The notes: generated by a model from the sequence alone, not told the origin. A DNA stretch of 64,000 nucleotides from DASWUZ01 sp036401375 (GCA_036401375.1 DASWVB010000016.1:222708-286707), one strand, 5' to 3'; positions 18,619 through 27,335 are shown, counted from the first letter of the stretch. Made by a program: numbers and translations.

Positions 18619-19347
18619 CTGAGCGATCAACAAGGGGGAAGGGGCATTCTGTTCATCATTTCGGCTCCATCAGGGTCGGGCAAGTCGACGCTGGTCAACC
18701 AACTCCGCTCGCTCGTGCCAAACCTCGAGTTCTCCATCTCCTACACCACGCGTGCACCCCGCGGCTCTGAGCTCGAGGGCCGCGAATACTACTTCACCAC
18801 CCGGGAAAAGTTCGAGAGCATGATGAACGCCAGGCAGTTCCTGGAGCATGCGCAGGTCTTCGGGAACTACTACGGCACGGCGCGACGATCCCTGATCGAG
18901 GCCGAGGAGCACGGCAAAGATCTGCTGCTCGACATCGATGTTCAAGGCGCCGCCCAGGTGCGTAAAGAGGTTCCCGAGGCGGTCAGCATTTTTGTGTTGC
19001 CCCCAAATCCCGAGACCCTGGGAAGGCGCCTGCGCAACCGCAGCCGTGCCGAAGGCGTCGTCTCGGAAGAGGTCATCGAGCGCCGCCTCGCAAAAGCGCG
19101 CCAGGAGATTGAGAAATTCCGCCAATACAGTTATATTCTCGTCAACGATGTCCTCGATCAGGCGGTGGAAGAGCTGTCTGCCATCGTCATCTCTGAGCGG
19201 GCCCGGCGCAGCGGAGACTGCAACGGGGCTGACGTCCGGAAGTTGATTGAACTCGCCGACAAGTGCCGCCAGGCAAATGCCATCGAACGCCTGCGGCCTG
19301 TACTGATTTCCTTTGGACTGCCCGATGGAGCAGCAGGGCGTACCTGA
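18619..19347 (+). CDS. gmk: Guanylate kinase, probable CTG start
   Basis: 242 residues if translation begins at the CTG at 18619. The P-loop (SAPSGSGKST, at 18661-18690) lies upstream of the first ATG-type start (GTG/ATG), so a start within the P-loop-less part at 18715 would remove the ATP site. No ATG, GTG or TTG occurs in frame between the yicC stop (18601-18603) and the P-loop. A GGAG sits 9 nt before the CTG. The GMP-binding region reads SYTTRAPRGSELEGREYYF and the lid region NRSRAEG. It phosphorylates GMP to GDP. Downstream rpoZ and coaBC complete the usual cluster. Confidence 0.9.
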   Translation: MSDQQGGRGILFIISAPSGSGKSTLVNQLRSLVPNLEFSISYTTRAPRGSELEGREYYFTTREKFESMMNARQFLEHAQVFGNYYGTARRSLIEAEEHGKDLLLDIDVQGAAQVRKEVPEAVSIFVLPPNPETLGRRLRNRSRAEGVVSEEVIERRLAKARQEIEKFRQYSYILVNDVLDQAVEELSAIVISERARRSGDCNGADVRKLIELADKCRQANAIERLRPVLISFGLPDGAAGRT

Positions 19348-19408
19348 CTCCGAGGGCGAGAAGAATCTAATCGCGAAACACAATCAACGAGACTCAGAGG
19401 AGAAGTCG

Positions 19409-19639
19409 ATGAAGGTGGAAGATGGATTCGATAGCCACTATAGCTACGTCCTTGTGGCGGCCCGCCGCGCAAGGCAGCTGCAAATGGGCTCCCGCCCGCT
19501 GATTACAACAGGTTCAACCAAGCCATGCCGCGTGGCGCAGGATGAGATCGCTGCTGGCAAGGTCGGCTACGTGCTGCCAGAGACGCTGCACAAGCCTGAG
19601 GTAGAGGCTCCGATTATCCCGAAGTTCTTCGTCTCTTAA
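19409..19639 (+). CDS. rpoZ: RNA polymerase omega subunit
   Basis: 76 residues starting at the ATG at 19409, which follows AGAGGAGA. The short omega signature is visible (SHYSYVLVAARRARQLQMGS), where the R-A-R-Q helix contacts beta-prime. Omega helps assemble RNA polymerase and, in many bacteria, forms part of the ppGpp site. The C-terminal tail (ETLHKPEVEAPIIPKFF) is of the kind found in acidobacterial omegas. It lies 61 bp after gmk, and a strong hairpin at 19658-19694 follows. Confidence 0.88.
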   Translation: MKVEDGFDSHYSYVLVAARRARQLQMGSRPLITTGSTKPCRVAQDEIAAGKVGYVLPETLHKPEVEAPIIPKFFVS

Positions 19640-19657
19640 CCAGCCTGCAAGCTACAT

Positions 19658-19694
19658 TGAGGCGCGCCTAACTCTAGAGTTCAAGCGCGCCTCA
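19658..19694 (+). terminator. GC-rich hairpin after rpoZ (terminator-like, weak U tract)
   Basis: TGAGGCGCGC (19658-19667) pairs perfectly with GCGCGCCTCA (19685-19694). The 17-nt loop holds a smaller palindrome, AACTCTAGAGTT. Only a short T run follows (GTTTAGA), so factor-independent termination is not certain. It stands between rpoZ (plus) and the convergent SDR gene (minus) and could act for both. Confidence 0.55.
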
Positions 19695-19796
19695 GAGGCG
19701 TTTAGACTTCCTGGTCATGCTTCTCCAGTCCGGCGCTTACCATGCTCGTTTGTTATCTCAGTCATCGAGCCGATCGCTGACTGACCCAGAGAGTCT

Positions 19797-20555
19797 TCAC
19801 TCATTCATCTGATTGAAGGTTGAGTAGAGCCTGTCTCCTACACCTGCGCTGTAGAGGTACTTAGCTCCAGCTACTTTCAACTCGTGTTCATCGCCAGCAA
19901 GTTCGGTCATCGCGGCGGCGATGAACTGATCCAGCGGCATGGGGCTCATGCCGTCAGGCCGCATCGCTGGCGGGTGGGTGACATCCAAATCGGTCTTGAC
20001 CCACGGTGGGATCAGTTCAAGTACCTTCACGGTCGTATTGCGGAGCTGATGGCGCAGAGACATGCTGAAGCAATGCACAAACGCCTTGGTCGCGCAGTAG
20101 ACCGGGAAGCGCGCCATAGGAACGAACGCCAGCCCTGAGGAGACGTTGACGATGGTCGCAGCAGGCTGCAGTCGCAGATGCGGTAAAAAGGCCTGCGTCA
20201 TGCGCAGCACGCCGCTGATATTGGTGTTGATCTCCTCCTGCGCCGCCGTATCGTCGTAGCCGCCCTCCACCGCGAACTCATGCACTCTTTGCACGCCGGC
20301 GTTGTTGATAATCACGTTCAGAGCAGGGAATTGCCCGGCCATTTCCGCGGCGACCCGCGTGATGCTCTCCGCCTTCGAGGTGTCAAGGGTTACTGACTGC
20401 ATTCCGGGGTTAGCGGCTGCGACTTTGCTCAGAACGGCCTCGCGCCTGCCCGCGATGATGACTTGGTTTCCGAGCTTGTGAAACGCCTCTGCAAGGCCCC
20501 GCCCGATTCCCGAACCGCCTCCTGTAATGAATACGGTATTGCCCGTGGTCTTCAA
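19797..20555 (-). CDS. SDR family oxidoreductase (DltE-like)
   Basis: 252 residues. The classical short-chain dehydrogenase order is TGGGSGIG for cofactor binding (about 10-17), NNAG (about 88-91), Ser in NVSSGL, and the YCATK active site (Tyr-x3-Lys). The sequence (VFITGGGSGIGRGLAEAFHK, QAFLPHLR, PVYCATKAF) resembles DltE-type NAD(P)-dependent reductases of unknown substrate. It is oriented against the flanking rpoZ and coaBC genes, so it interrupts an otherwise plus-strand cluster and probably came later. Confidence 0.88.
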   Translation of the reverse strand: MKTTGNTVFITGGGSGIGRGLAEAFHKLGNQVIIAGRREAVLSKVAAANPGMQSVTLDTSKAESITRVAAEMAGQFPALNVIINNAGVQRVHEFAVEGGYDDTAAQEEINTNISGVLRMTQAFLPHLRLQPAATIVNVSSGLAFVPMARFPVYCATKAFVHCFSMSLRHQLRNTTVKVLELIPPWVKTDLDVTHPPAMRPDGMSPMPLDQFIAAAMTELAGDEHELKVAGAKYLYSAGVGDRLYSTFNQMNE

Positions 20556-20789
20556 TGTTCTTTCCCTCTGAGACTGGCTCCGGCTCCCACGCTTTGTAGA
20601 ATCGTGCGCTGCCGGAGCCTCGTTGGGATTGGATGCAAGGCCTACGCCGGGTCGATCTCTGGAGCGACGGTCTCTTGCCTGCGATCACGCGCGGTAGTCG
20701 AGGACGTCCCTTTACGGCCCGCCTTTCCACAGCTTTACACGCGGGTTCCACCGGGTAAGCTCCCCGTCATATAAGCGTACAATCAGCCT

Positions 20790-22088
20790 ATGAAGGTCAC
20801 GGTTGGCGTCAGCGGGGGCATCGCCGCTTACAAGGCAGCAGAGCTGGTCCGAACACTCCAGAGGCAGGCTCTCGACGTACATGTCGTCATGACCGCCGGC
20901 GCGCAGAAGTTCATCCAACCGCTCACCTTGGCCGCGCTCACCGGTCACCGCGTGATCACCGATTTATGGGGACAGGATTCCGGGTCCCAAGATCTCACAG
21001 GCTCTCAGTCGAGCGGGCAGATCTCAAACATAGAACACATCGACGTGGCGCAGACTACCGACGCCCTCGTCGTAGCTCCAGCCACCGCAAACGTGCTCGC
21101 TAAGTTTGCCAACGGCATCGCCGACGACTTCCTGACAACCCTTTATCTCGCCACCAAGGCCCCGGTGGTGGTCGCACCCGCGATGAACATCAACATGTGG
21201 CAGCACCCCGCCACCCAGGCCAACATCGAGACATTGCAGTCCCGCGGAGTGCGCGTCGTCTCACCGGCAAACGGATACCTCGCCTGCGGGATGGAAGGCC
21301 AGGGCCGGCTCGCAGAAAACGAAGACATCCTGCGCGCTGTGCTGGAAGTCCTCAGCCACACCAATGATCTCGCGGGGGAAGTCGTGCTCGTAACCGCTGG
21401 TGGAACCCGCGAAGCGCTCGATCCGGTCCGCTTCATCGGCAACCGCTCCAGCGGAAAGATGGGCTACGCCATCGCGGAGGCGGCCCAGCGCCGCGGAGCG
21501 CGCGTGATCCTCGTCACCGCGCCCACCTCCCTGCGCCCTCCCTCCAACTGCGAAGTCGTACGCGTAATTACCGCCGACGAGATGCGCGCCGCCGTCCTCA
21601 GCCGCCTCGACATGGCGAGCATCGTCGTCAAGGCTGCCGCTGTTGCGGACTACCGCCCGCGTATCCGCGCCGAGCAGAAGATGAAGCGGACCGGCCCCAT
21701 CGTACTCGAGTTCGAGCCGACCGAAGACATCCTCGCCGAAGTCGTACGCAAGCGAAAGCCCGGCACGCTGGTCATCGGTTTCGCGGCGGAGACGCAGGAC
21801 CCTCTCCAGCACGGACGAGCCAAGCTGACCCGTAAGGGTGCAGATGCCATCGTGTTGAACGACGTTTCGCGCGAGGGCCTGGGCTTCGACTCCGACAACA
21901 ATGCTGCCACCTTCCTCACCGAACAGACCGCCATCGAGTTGCCGGAGATGACCAAGCGGCAGCTTGCGGACCGCATCCTCGACGAGACAGTCTCATTGCG
22001 CCGTCCCCAATCGGTGCTCGACGAGGGCCTCTCCTTGCTCGCGACCGGTGCGGACCGCGCGAAGTCGCCCTTCGCGCCGCGAGACTAG
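20790..22088 (+). CDS. coaBC: Bifunctional phosphopantothenoylcysteine decarboxylase / phosphopantothenate-cysteine ligase
   Basis: 432 residues. The N-terminal CoaC flavoprotein domain is shown by GVSGGIAAYKAAELVR, the catalytic His in IEHIDVAQ, PAMNINMW, and the Cys-bearing flap ANGYLACGMEGQGR. The C-terminal CoaB ligase domain is shown by TAGGTREALDPVRFIGN, SSGKMGYAIAEAA and KMKRTGPIVLEFEPTEDI. Together they convert phosphopantothenate to phosphopantetheine on the way to coenzyme A. A short Ser/Gly-rich insertion (SGSQDLTGSQSSGQ) precedes the His. It is 12 bp upstream of the uracil-DNA glycosylase gene. Confidence 0.95.
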   Translation: MKVTVGVSGGIAAYKAAELVRTLQRQALDVHVVMTAGAQKFIQPLTLAALTGHRVITDLWGQDSGSQDLTGSQSSGQISNIEHIDVAQTTDALVVAPATANVLAKFANGIADDFLTTLYLATKAPVVVAPAMNINMWQHPATQANIETLQSRGVRVVSPANGYLACGMEGQGRLAENEDILRAVLEVLSHTNDLAGEVVLVTAGGTREALDPVRFIGNRSSGKMGYAIAEAAQRRGARVILVTAPTSLRPPSNCEVVRVITADEMRAAVLSRLDMASIVVKAAAVADYRPRIRAEQKMKRTGPIVLEFEPTEDILAEVVRKRKPGTLVIGFAAETQDPLQHGRAKLTRKGADAIVLNDVSREGLGFDSDNNAATFLTEQTAIELPEMTKRQLADRILDETVSLRRPQSVLDEGLSLLATGADRAKSPFAPRD

Positions 22089-22100
22089 GCCACTGCAAGC

Positions 22101-22940
22101 ATGCCGCCGCAAAGTAGTCAGAACGCACAGAACTTTGATCCCGAACTTGAGCAAGCCATCCGCGCTCGCATCCAGTACTGTCGCGATCTTGGTGTCTATG
22201 ACTTCTACCGCCGCGGCGAGCCAGTCCCAGCCGCAATGTCAAACCCCGTCCCAGACACTTTTGCAGACCCGCCCGCAACCCAGACGGAGGACTCAGACAT
22301 CGCGGTAAGAAAGATCATGCCCGCCCCGCCCGCCGTCGGTCCCGCCGTTCCCGTGGCCGCTCGGGCCGATGCACTGCGCGTCATTCGCGAAGAGATAGGC
22401 GAATGCACCCGCTGCCCGCTCGCCTTCGCCGGCCGCAACAAGATCGTCTTCGGCGACGGCGACCCCGGCGCCCGCCTGATGTTCGTAGGCGAGGGTCCGG
22501 GCGCAGACGAAGACAAGACCGGCATCCCCTTCGTAGGCAAGGCGGGACAGCTGCTTAACAACATGATCAACGCTATGGGCCTGCAACGAGAACAGGTCTA
22601 CATCGCCAACATCGTCAAATGCCGGCCGCCGTCCAACCGTGTTCCGGAGCCCGAAGAGGCACACACCTGCACGCAGTTCCTCTTCCGCCAGATCGACGTG
22701 GTCCGGCCCGAGGTCATCGTAGCGCTGGGCTCAACCGCTGTGACCTACCTGATGGGCGCGAAAAGCGCGCTCGGAGCGCTGCGCGGCCGTGTGCATCCCT
22801 GGCGCGACGCAAAGCTGATCGTCACCTACCATCCCGCGTTCCTGCTGCGCGACCCCAATCAGAAGAAGGCAGCATGGGCCGACCTGCAGATCGCCATGGC
22901 CGAATTAGGTTTGCAGTCGCCCACCCGCCCCACCCCTTGA
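22101..22940 (+). CDS. Uracil-DNA glycosylase, family 4 type (Fe-S)
   Basis: 279 residues. The core has the family-4 motif VGEGPGADEDKTGIPFVGKAG, the HPAFLL motif (TYHPAFLLRDP) and four cysteines suited to a 4Fe-4S cluster (GECTRCPL, VKCRPP, HTCTQF). It removes uracil from DNA in base-excision repair. The first 90 residues are a poorly conserved, Pro-rich extension that starts NFDPELEQAIRARIQYCRDLG. It is probably cotranscribed with coaBC. Confidence 0.92.
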   Translation: MPPQSSQNAQNFDPELEQAIRARIQYCRDLGVYDFYRRGEPVPAAMSNPVPDTFADPPATQTEDSDIAVRKIMPAPPAVGPAVPVAARADALRVIREEIGECTRCPLAFAGRNKIVFGDGDPGARLMFVGEGPGADEDKTGIPFVGKAGQLLNNMINAMGLQREQVYIANIVKCRPPSNRVPEPEEAHTCTQFLFRQIDVVRPEVIVALGSTAVTYLMGAKSALGALRGRVHPWRDAKLIVTYHPAFLLRDPNQKKAAWADLQIAMAELGLQSPTRPTP

Positions 22941-22966
22941 TCCGCCGATTGCTGGAAGAGCGGGTA

Positions 22967-22993
22967 CCCCATGTCTCCTTTGAGACACGGGTT
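22967..22993. repeat. REP-like hairpin element
   Basis: Between the glycosylase gene and the vapB remnant, ACCCCATGTCTC (22967-22978) and GAGACACGGGT (22983-22993) form an imperfect stem with a CTTT loop. It begins inside GGGTACCCCAT, a word also found in the tandem repeats of der (63.5 kb). It may belong to a dispersed acidobacterial repeat family; that is a guess which needs a genome-wide count. Confidence 0.4.
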
Positions 22994-23179
22994 CGAGCTG
23001 GTGACGCTAGCCTCCAGACCATGACCCTTGCTGTTCATCAAAGATCCGAGATGAACCGAAGTGGACTCCGGCATGCCTCGATACTGCGACAAATCCTCCC
23101 GTAGTCCGAATCCTCGCTGGGTGGAGAAAACATCATTTTGATGCGTTGTGATGCTAAGCTTTACGCAAGGGAGCTAACC

Positions 23180-23377
23180 ATGCGAACCACCCTTTCCCTC
23201 GATGAGGAAATTCTCAACGAAGCGAAGGAGCTCACCGGAATCCAGGAAAACGGCGCCCTGGTGCGTGCGGGGTTGAAGTCTCTGATTGAGTGAGAAGCAA
23301 CCCGCAGGCTCATACGACTCGGCGGGACAGATCCAGACGCCGGTTACACCCCTCGGCGCCGGCACAAGGTAGATTGA
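23180..23377 (+). pseudogene. vapB: vapB antitoxin, interrupted by an in-frame TGA
   Basis: The ATG at 23180 opens MRTTLSLDEEILNEAKELTG, the ribbon-helix-helix start of VapB-type antitoxins, and runs to SLIE before a TGA at 23291-23293 (37 residues). The same frame continues with EATRRLIRLGGTDPDAG and PRRRHK to a second TGA at 23375. That is the toxin-binding tail usual in this family, in which an Arg codon normally stands where the stop is. A CGA-to-TGA change would explain it. The truncated antitoxin might still bind DNA. Its distal end overlaps the vapC TTG start. Confidence 0.8.
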
Positions 23378-23742
23378 TCCTAGTCGACACGAGTGTCTGA
23401 ATCGACATCCTGCGCAGCAATAGCGGCGATCTGTCGGATGTACTCGCCGCCGGAGGCGCCGTCGTTCATCCTTATGTGCTTGGGGAGCTTGCGCTCGGGT
23501 CTATCCGGAACCGGGCAGAATTGCTGAGCGTTCTAAAGAAGCTCCCTTCCGCGATAGTCGCGAGAAATGTCGACGTGCTTCTCGCGATCGAAAGGTGGTC
23601 CCTGTCGGCATCGAGCCTTGATTACGTCGACGTTCATCTCTTGTGCTCAGTCGCCCTCGATCCCTCATGCCGACTCTGGACGCATGATAAGAAGTTGCAT
23701 GCAGCCGCCAGGCACCTCGGCCTGCCTGTTATGCACCACTAA
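23374..23742 (+). pseudogene. vapC: vapC PIN-domain toxin, interrupted by TGA at codon 9
   Basis: Read from the TTG at 23374 the frame gives (M)ILVDTSV, then TGA (23398-23400), then IDILRSNSGDL onwards to 23742. VapC proteins read DTSVW here, so a TGG-to-TGA change is the simplest account. All four acidic PIN residues are otherwise present (Asp in VDTS, Glu in LGELALG, Asp in YVDVHL, Asp in WTHDKK). A GTG at 23476 could start an 88-residue fragment, but it lacks the first catalytic Asp. Endoribonuclease activity is not expected. Confidence 0.82.
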
Positions 23743-23761
23743 GCAAGCACCGTAGCCTCTC

Positions 23762-26227
23762 ATGCCTCTTTACTGCGATGTAGCGCTGCCGGTCCCGCTG
23801 GACCGCGCCTTCACCTACGCCCTCAAAGCCGGCCAAGAGCCGCCATCGGTCGGCTGCCGCGTGCTGGTACCGTTTCGTACCGAGAAGATGACCGGCATTG
23901 TCATCCGCCTGCATGACGCGGCCCCGCCCGTGACGGCCAAGGAAGTCGAGGCCGTGCTCGACCCCGAGTCTATCCTTTCAGCCGAACTGATGGAGCTCGC
24001 CGCCTGGATAAGCAAGTACTACCTCGCGCCCATCGGCGAAGTCTTCCGCTCCATGCTGCCGCTGATGGCGGAGGTGCGGCACCAGGTTCTCTACCGAATC
24101 AGCGACGCGGGCAAGGCCGTGCTTTACGCGAGCGCCGAGCAAGGCTCCTCCCGTCGCTCGCGCAAGACGCCGGCAGAGCAGGACGCCGAGTATGTCGTCC
24201 TCAATTACCTCGAGGCGGGCGATGCAGTCCGCTCTGCAACTCTCCGATCCGCAACCAAGGCCTCCGTACAGCTGCTGACGGGGATGCTCCGCAAGAAATG
24301 GATCGTTCGTGAGACGGTCGCCGCATCACACGATGCGCGCCGGCTCGTACGCCACGCCGTTCTCGTTCCCGATGCGCGCCTGCCCCGGCTGAACCCGAAC
24401 CAGCAGGTCATCCTAGCCGAGCTGGCCGCTGCCGGTGGTTCGCTGCCGGTGATAGAGCTACGCCGCCTCGATCTGCCTGTATCTACCCTCGGCACCCTGG
24501 TTCGCCGTGAACTGGTGCGCATCGAGGAGCGTGCGGCAGAGTTTCATCTCTCCTCGATTCGCGAGCAGCCCCGCCATGTTCTCAATCCGGCACAGCAGGC
24601 AGCCCTGGATGCCATCGCCCGGTCGCTCTCTGCTCACGAGTTTAGCCCCACCCTGTTGCACGGGGTTACAGGATCGGGCAAGACGGCCGTCTACCTCGCA
24701 GCCATGCGGCAGGCTCTCGAGGCAGGCAGCTCGGCCATCCTGCTCGTGCCCGAGATAGGTCTGACGCCTGCAATGGCCGGGCAAATGCACTCCGCATTTG
24801 GCGACAATGTGGCCCTGCTCCACTCTCAGCTCACGCCTGCGGAGCGCGCCGAGCAGTGGCATCGCATCCGCGGCGGCGATGCACGGATCGTCGTCGGCAC
24901 CCGCTCCGCTGTCTTTGCTCCGGTAGCCAATCTCGGCCTTATCATCGTCGACGAAGAGCACGACTCGTCCTACAAGCAGGAGGAGATGCCTCGCTACCAC
25001 GCCCGCGACGTAGCCGTTATGCGGGCCAAGTTGAACGCGGCCGCCGTGGTCCTCGGCTCCGCCACGCCATCGCTCGAGTCGTGGCGCAACGCGGACACCG
25101 GCCGCTATGCGCTGATCGAGATTCACGAACGTGTAGCCAACCGGCCCCTTCCCCTCGTCGACCTCGTCGACATGCGTCTGGAGTTTCAGCAGACCGGTCA
25201 GGAGCAGCTCTTCTCCCGCGACCTGGTATCCGAGACCAAGGCCACGCTTGACCGTGGCGAACAGGCGGTGATCCTGATCAATCGTCGCGGCTACTCTTTT
25301 GTAGTCATCTGTCGTGCGTGCGGCGAAAAACTGGAGTGCGAAAACTGCGCCATCTCGCTCACCTTTCACAAGCCCATCGGCAGCGATGAGGCTCATTCCC
25401 CGGCCGGAACGCGGCTTGAGTGTCACTACTGCGGCTATAAGCGCACAGTACCCAGGCGCTGCCCGAAGTGCGACAGCGAACACCTACACTTCCTCGGCGC
25501 CGGTTCGCAGCAGGGAGAAGAGCGCCTCCAGGAGCTCTTCCCAACGGCGCACATCGGCCGGATGGACCGCGATACGGTTCGTGGGCGCCACGATATGGAG
25601 CGGCTGCTCAATCGGCTGCATTCAGGCGCGATCAATCTGCTGGTCGGCACGCAGATGATCGCCAAAGGCCACGACATCCACGGCGTGACCCTGGTCGGAG
25701 TCGTGGGGGCGGACTTTGCCCTCGGACTCCCTGACTTCCGTGCCGCTGAGCGCGTCTTCCAGCTGCTCACCCAGGTCTCGGGGCGGGCAGGGCGCGGCGA
25801 GCTTCCTGGCAAGGTCCTCGTCCAGACCTATCACCCGGAGCACTACGCCATCATGTATGCGGCCATGCACGACTTTCACGCCTTCGCGAAGAAAGAGCTG
25901 CAATACCGCAGGTGGATGCACTACCCGCCTTACGGCGTGCTCGCCAACCTTATCATCCACAGCCCTCGACTTGAGGAAGCGGCAGGTTGGGCGGCCGAGC
26001 TGGGTCGCTGGTTCTCGTCCAACCAGCTGGAGGGGGTGCGCGTCCTTGGCCCCGCCACCGCCCCGCTCAGCCGCCTGAAGCGGATCTACCGCTTTCACCT
26101 GGTACTCAAGGCGGACAAGCGCCAGGCGCTGGCTCGCGCACTGCGAGGAGCGTTGCTGCATGCAGAGTCAACAGGTATCCCACGGCGCAACCTGATCGTC
26201 GATGTGGATGCGATCAGCCTGATGTAG
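23762..26227 (+). CDS. priA: Primosomal protein N' (replication restart helicase PriA)
   Basis: 821 residues. The 3'-DNA-binding N-terminal domain (YCDVALPVPLDRAFTYAL) leads into a superfamily-2 helicase core: Walker A GVTGSGKTAVYL, DEEH box, and SATPSLESW. The zinc-binding insertion has eight cysteines in four CxxC pairs (CRACGEKLECENC, CHYCGYKRTVPRRCPKC). The C-terminus has IGRMDRDT and GTQMIAKGHDI. PriA reloads the replicative helicase at collapsed forks. It stands 19 bp after the vapC remnant and is the last gene of the plus-strand cluster. Confidence 0.96.
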   Translation: MPLYCDVALPVPLDRAFTYALKAGQEPPSVGCRVLVPFRTEKMTGIVIRLHDAAPPVTAKEVEAVLDPESILSAELMELAAWISKYYLAPIGEVFRSMLPLMAEVRHQVLYRISDAGKAVLYASAEQGSSRRSRKTPAEQDAEYVVLNYLEAGDAVRSATLRSATKASVQLLTGMLRKKWIVRETVAASHDARRLVRHAVLVPDARLPRLNPNQQVILAELAAAGGSLPVIELRRLDLPVSTLGTLVRRELVRIEERAAEFHLSSIREQPRHVLNPAQQAALDAIARSLSAHEFSPTLLHGVTGSGKTAVYLAAMRQALEAGSSAILLVPEIGLTPAMAGQMHSAFGDNVALLHSQLTPAERAEQWHRIRGGDARIVVGTRSAVFAPVANLGLIIVDEEHDSSYKQEEMPRYHARDVAVMRAKLNAAAVVLGSATPSLESWRNADTGRYALIEIHERVANRPLPLVDLVDMRLEFQQTGQEQLFSRDLVSETKATLDRGEQAVILINRRGYSFVVICRACGEKLECENCAISLTFHKPIGSDEAHSPAGTRLECHYCGYKRTVPRRCPKCDSEHLHFLGAGSQQGEERLQELFPTAHIGRMDRDTVRGRHDMERLLNRLHSGAINLLVGTQMIAKGHDIHGVTLVGVVGADFALGLPDFRAAERVFQLLTQVSGRAGRGELPGKVLVQTYHPEHYAIMYAAMHDFHAFAKKELQYRRWMHYPPYGVLANLIIHSPRLEEAAGWAAELGRWFSSNQLEGVRVLGPATAPLSRLKRIYRFHLVLKADKRQALARALRGALLHAESTGIPRRNLIVDVDAISLM

Positions 26228-26304
26228 GGCTTCGCAGGCTGAAGCCCTCGAAACGGAAGTCTCCCGAGACGTCATCCGGAGACGAGAGCTGCTGCAAATA
26301 AGAG

Positions 26305-26574
26305 CTAGTCGATGAGGTGCAGCTCTTTACCAGGTTTGAATCGGACGGCTTTGCCGGGGACGATGTTGACCTCGGCGCCTGTGCGGGGATTGCGCCCGAT
26401 GCCGGTCTTGCGAGGACGCACGTTGAACACTCCAAAGCCGCGAAGCTCGATGCGATCGCCGGCGCCCAGGGCGTTCTTGAGGCCGTTGAAGACCGTATCG
26501 ACGGCCAACTCCACCTTGTTCCGCGGCAATCCTGTCCTCTGGATAACTCGTTGAATAATGTCCTGCTTGATCAT
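26305..26574 (-). CDS. HU/IHF family DNA-binding protein
   Basis: 89 residues from the ATG at 26574 (MIKQDIIQRVIQRTGLPRNK), with AAGG about 10 nt upstream; a GTG at 26592 would add six residues. The family's dimerisation helices and the beta-arm are clear (GLKNALGAGDRIELRGFGVF, RKTGIGRNPRTGAEVNI with the intercalating Pro). The protein bends and compacts DNA. It is the only small gene between priA and dcd, and a good promoter lies upstream at 26618-26646. Confidence 0.93.
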   Translation of the reverse strand: MIKQDIIQRVIQRTGLPRNKVELAVDTVFNGLKNALGAGDRIELRGFGVFNVRPRKTGIGRNPRTGAEVNIVPGKAVRFKPGKELHLID

Positions 26575-26617
26575 AGGTATAGCCTTGGCCACCGGTCACG
26601 AAGACCGATGTAAGTTG

Positions 26618-26646
26618 ATGCTAGAGTCGTTTAAATACTGTGTCAA
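26618..26646 (-). promoter_or_regulatory. Predicted sigma-70-type promoter of the HU gene
   Basis: On the minus strand TTGACA (26646-26641) is followed by a 17-nt spacer and TAGCAT (26623-26618). This would start transcription near 26611, about 37 nt before the ATG at 26574. The -35 box is a perfect match and the -10 box matches four of six positions. Confidence 0.6.
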
Positions 26647-26780
26647 CGAGGCAAGCCTCGGCAGCAGGGTGTGACTTTTCGAGTTAAGATGCACTATCGC
26701 TCTCATTCTAGTTGCTGAACATTCGAAATGCGGAATGCGATGCCTCAGGTGACCAGGAACCCCAACCCGCAGGAGAGAAA

Positions 26781-27335
26781 TTGTCTATCAAGAGCGACAC
26801 CTGGATACGCGAACAGGCGATCAATCGAAACATGATCCAACCGTTTTGCGAGAAGCAGGTCAAGGAAGGCGTCATCTCCTACGGTCTATCGTCCTACGGA
26901 TACGATCTGCGGGTCTCCGACGAATTCAAGATCTTTACCAACGTGAACAGTGCGATCATCGATCCCAAGCACTTTGACGAGCGCTCCTTCGTCAGCGTTC
27001 AGGCCGAGTCCGTAATCGTCCCTCCCAACTCCTTTGCTCTGGCGCGATCCATTGAATACTTCAAAATTCCCCGTGACGTTTTGACTATTTGTGTAGGAAA
27101 ATCAACCTACGCGCGCTGCGGCATCATCGTGAACGTGACACCCTTCGAGCCGGAGTGGGAGGGATTCGTCACCCTGGAAATCTCCAACACCACTCCTCTG
27201 CCGGCGAGAGTCTATGCCAACGAGGGCCTTTGCCAGATCCTCTTTTTCCAGAGTGATCAGGTCTGCGAAGTCAGCTACGCTGACCGGAAGGGCAAGTACC
27301 AGCATCAGCAGGGAATTGTCCTGCCGAAGCTGTAG
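26781..27335 (+). CDS. dcd: dCTP deaminase
   Basis: 184 residues from the TTG at 26781, which follows AGGAGAGAAA; an in-frame ATG at 26712 would add 23 residues with no family match. The family sequence is clear: IQPFCEKQVKEGVISYGLSS, GYDLRVSDEFKIF, VPPNSFALARSIEYFKIP, GKSTYARCGIIVNVTPFE and the active-site Glu in FVTLEISNTT. It converts dCTP to dUTP for thymidylate synthesis; a bifunctional deaminase-dUTPase is also possible. The next gene starts at the base after the stop codon. Confidence 0.93.
   Translation: MSIKSDTWIREQAINRNMIQPFCEKQVKEGVISYGLSSYGYDLRVSDEFKIFTNVNSAIIDPKHFDERSFVSVQAESVIVPPNSFALARSIEYFKIPRDVLTICVGKSTYARCGIIVNVTPFEPEWEGFVTLEISNTTPLPARVYANEGLCQILFFQSDQVCEVSYADRKGKYQHQQGIVLPKL

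Noticed and set aside
22985..23010. A GGGTTCGA word like a tRNA T-arm
   Set aside because: The flanking bases do not form an acceptor or anticodon stem, so it is not a tRNA.
23291..23400. TGA codons in vapBC as selenocysteine
   Set aside because: There is no SECIS-like element, neither family uses Sec, and the expected residues are Arg and Trp.
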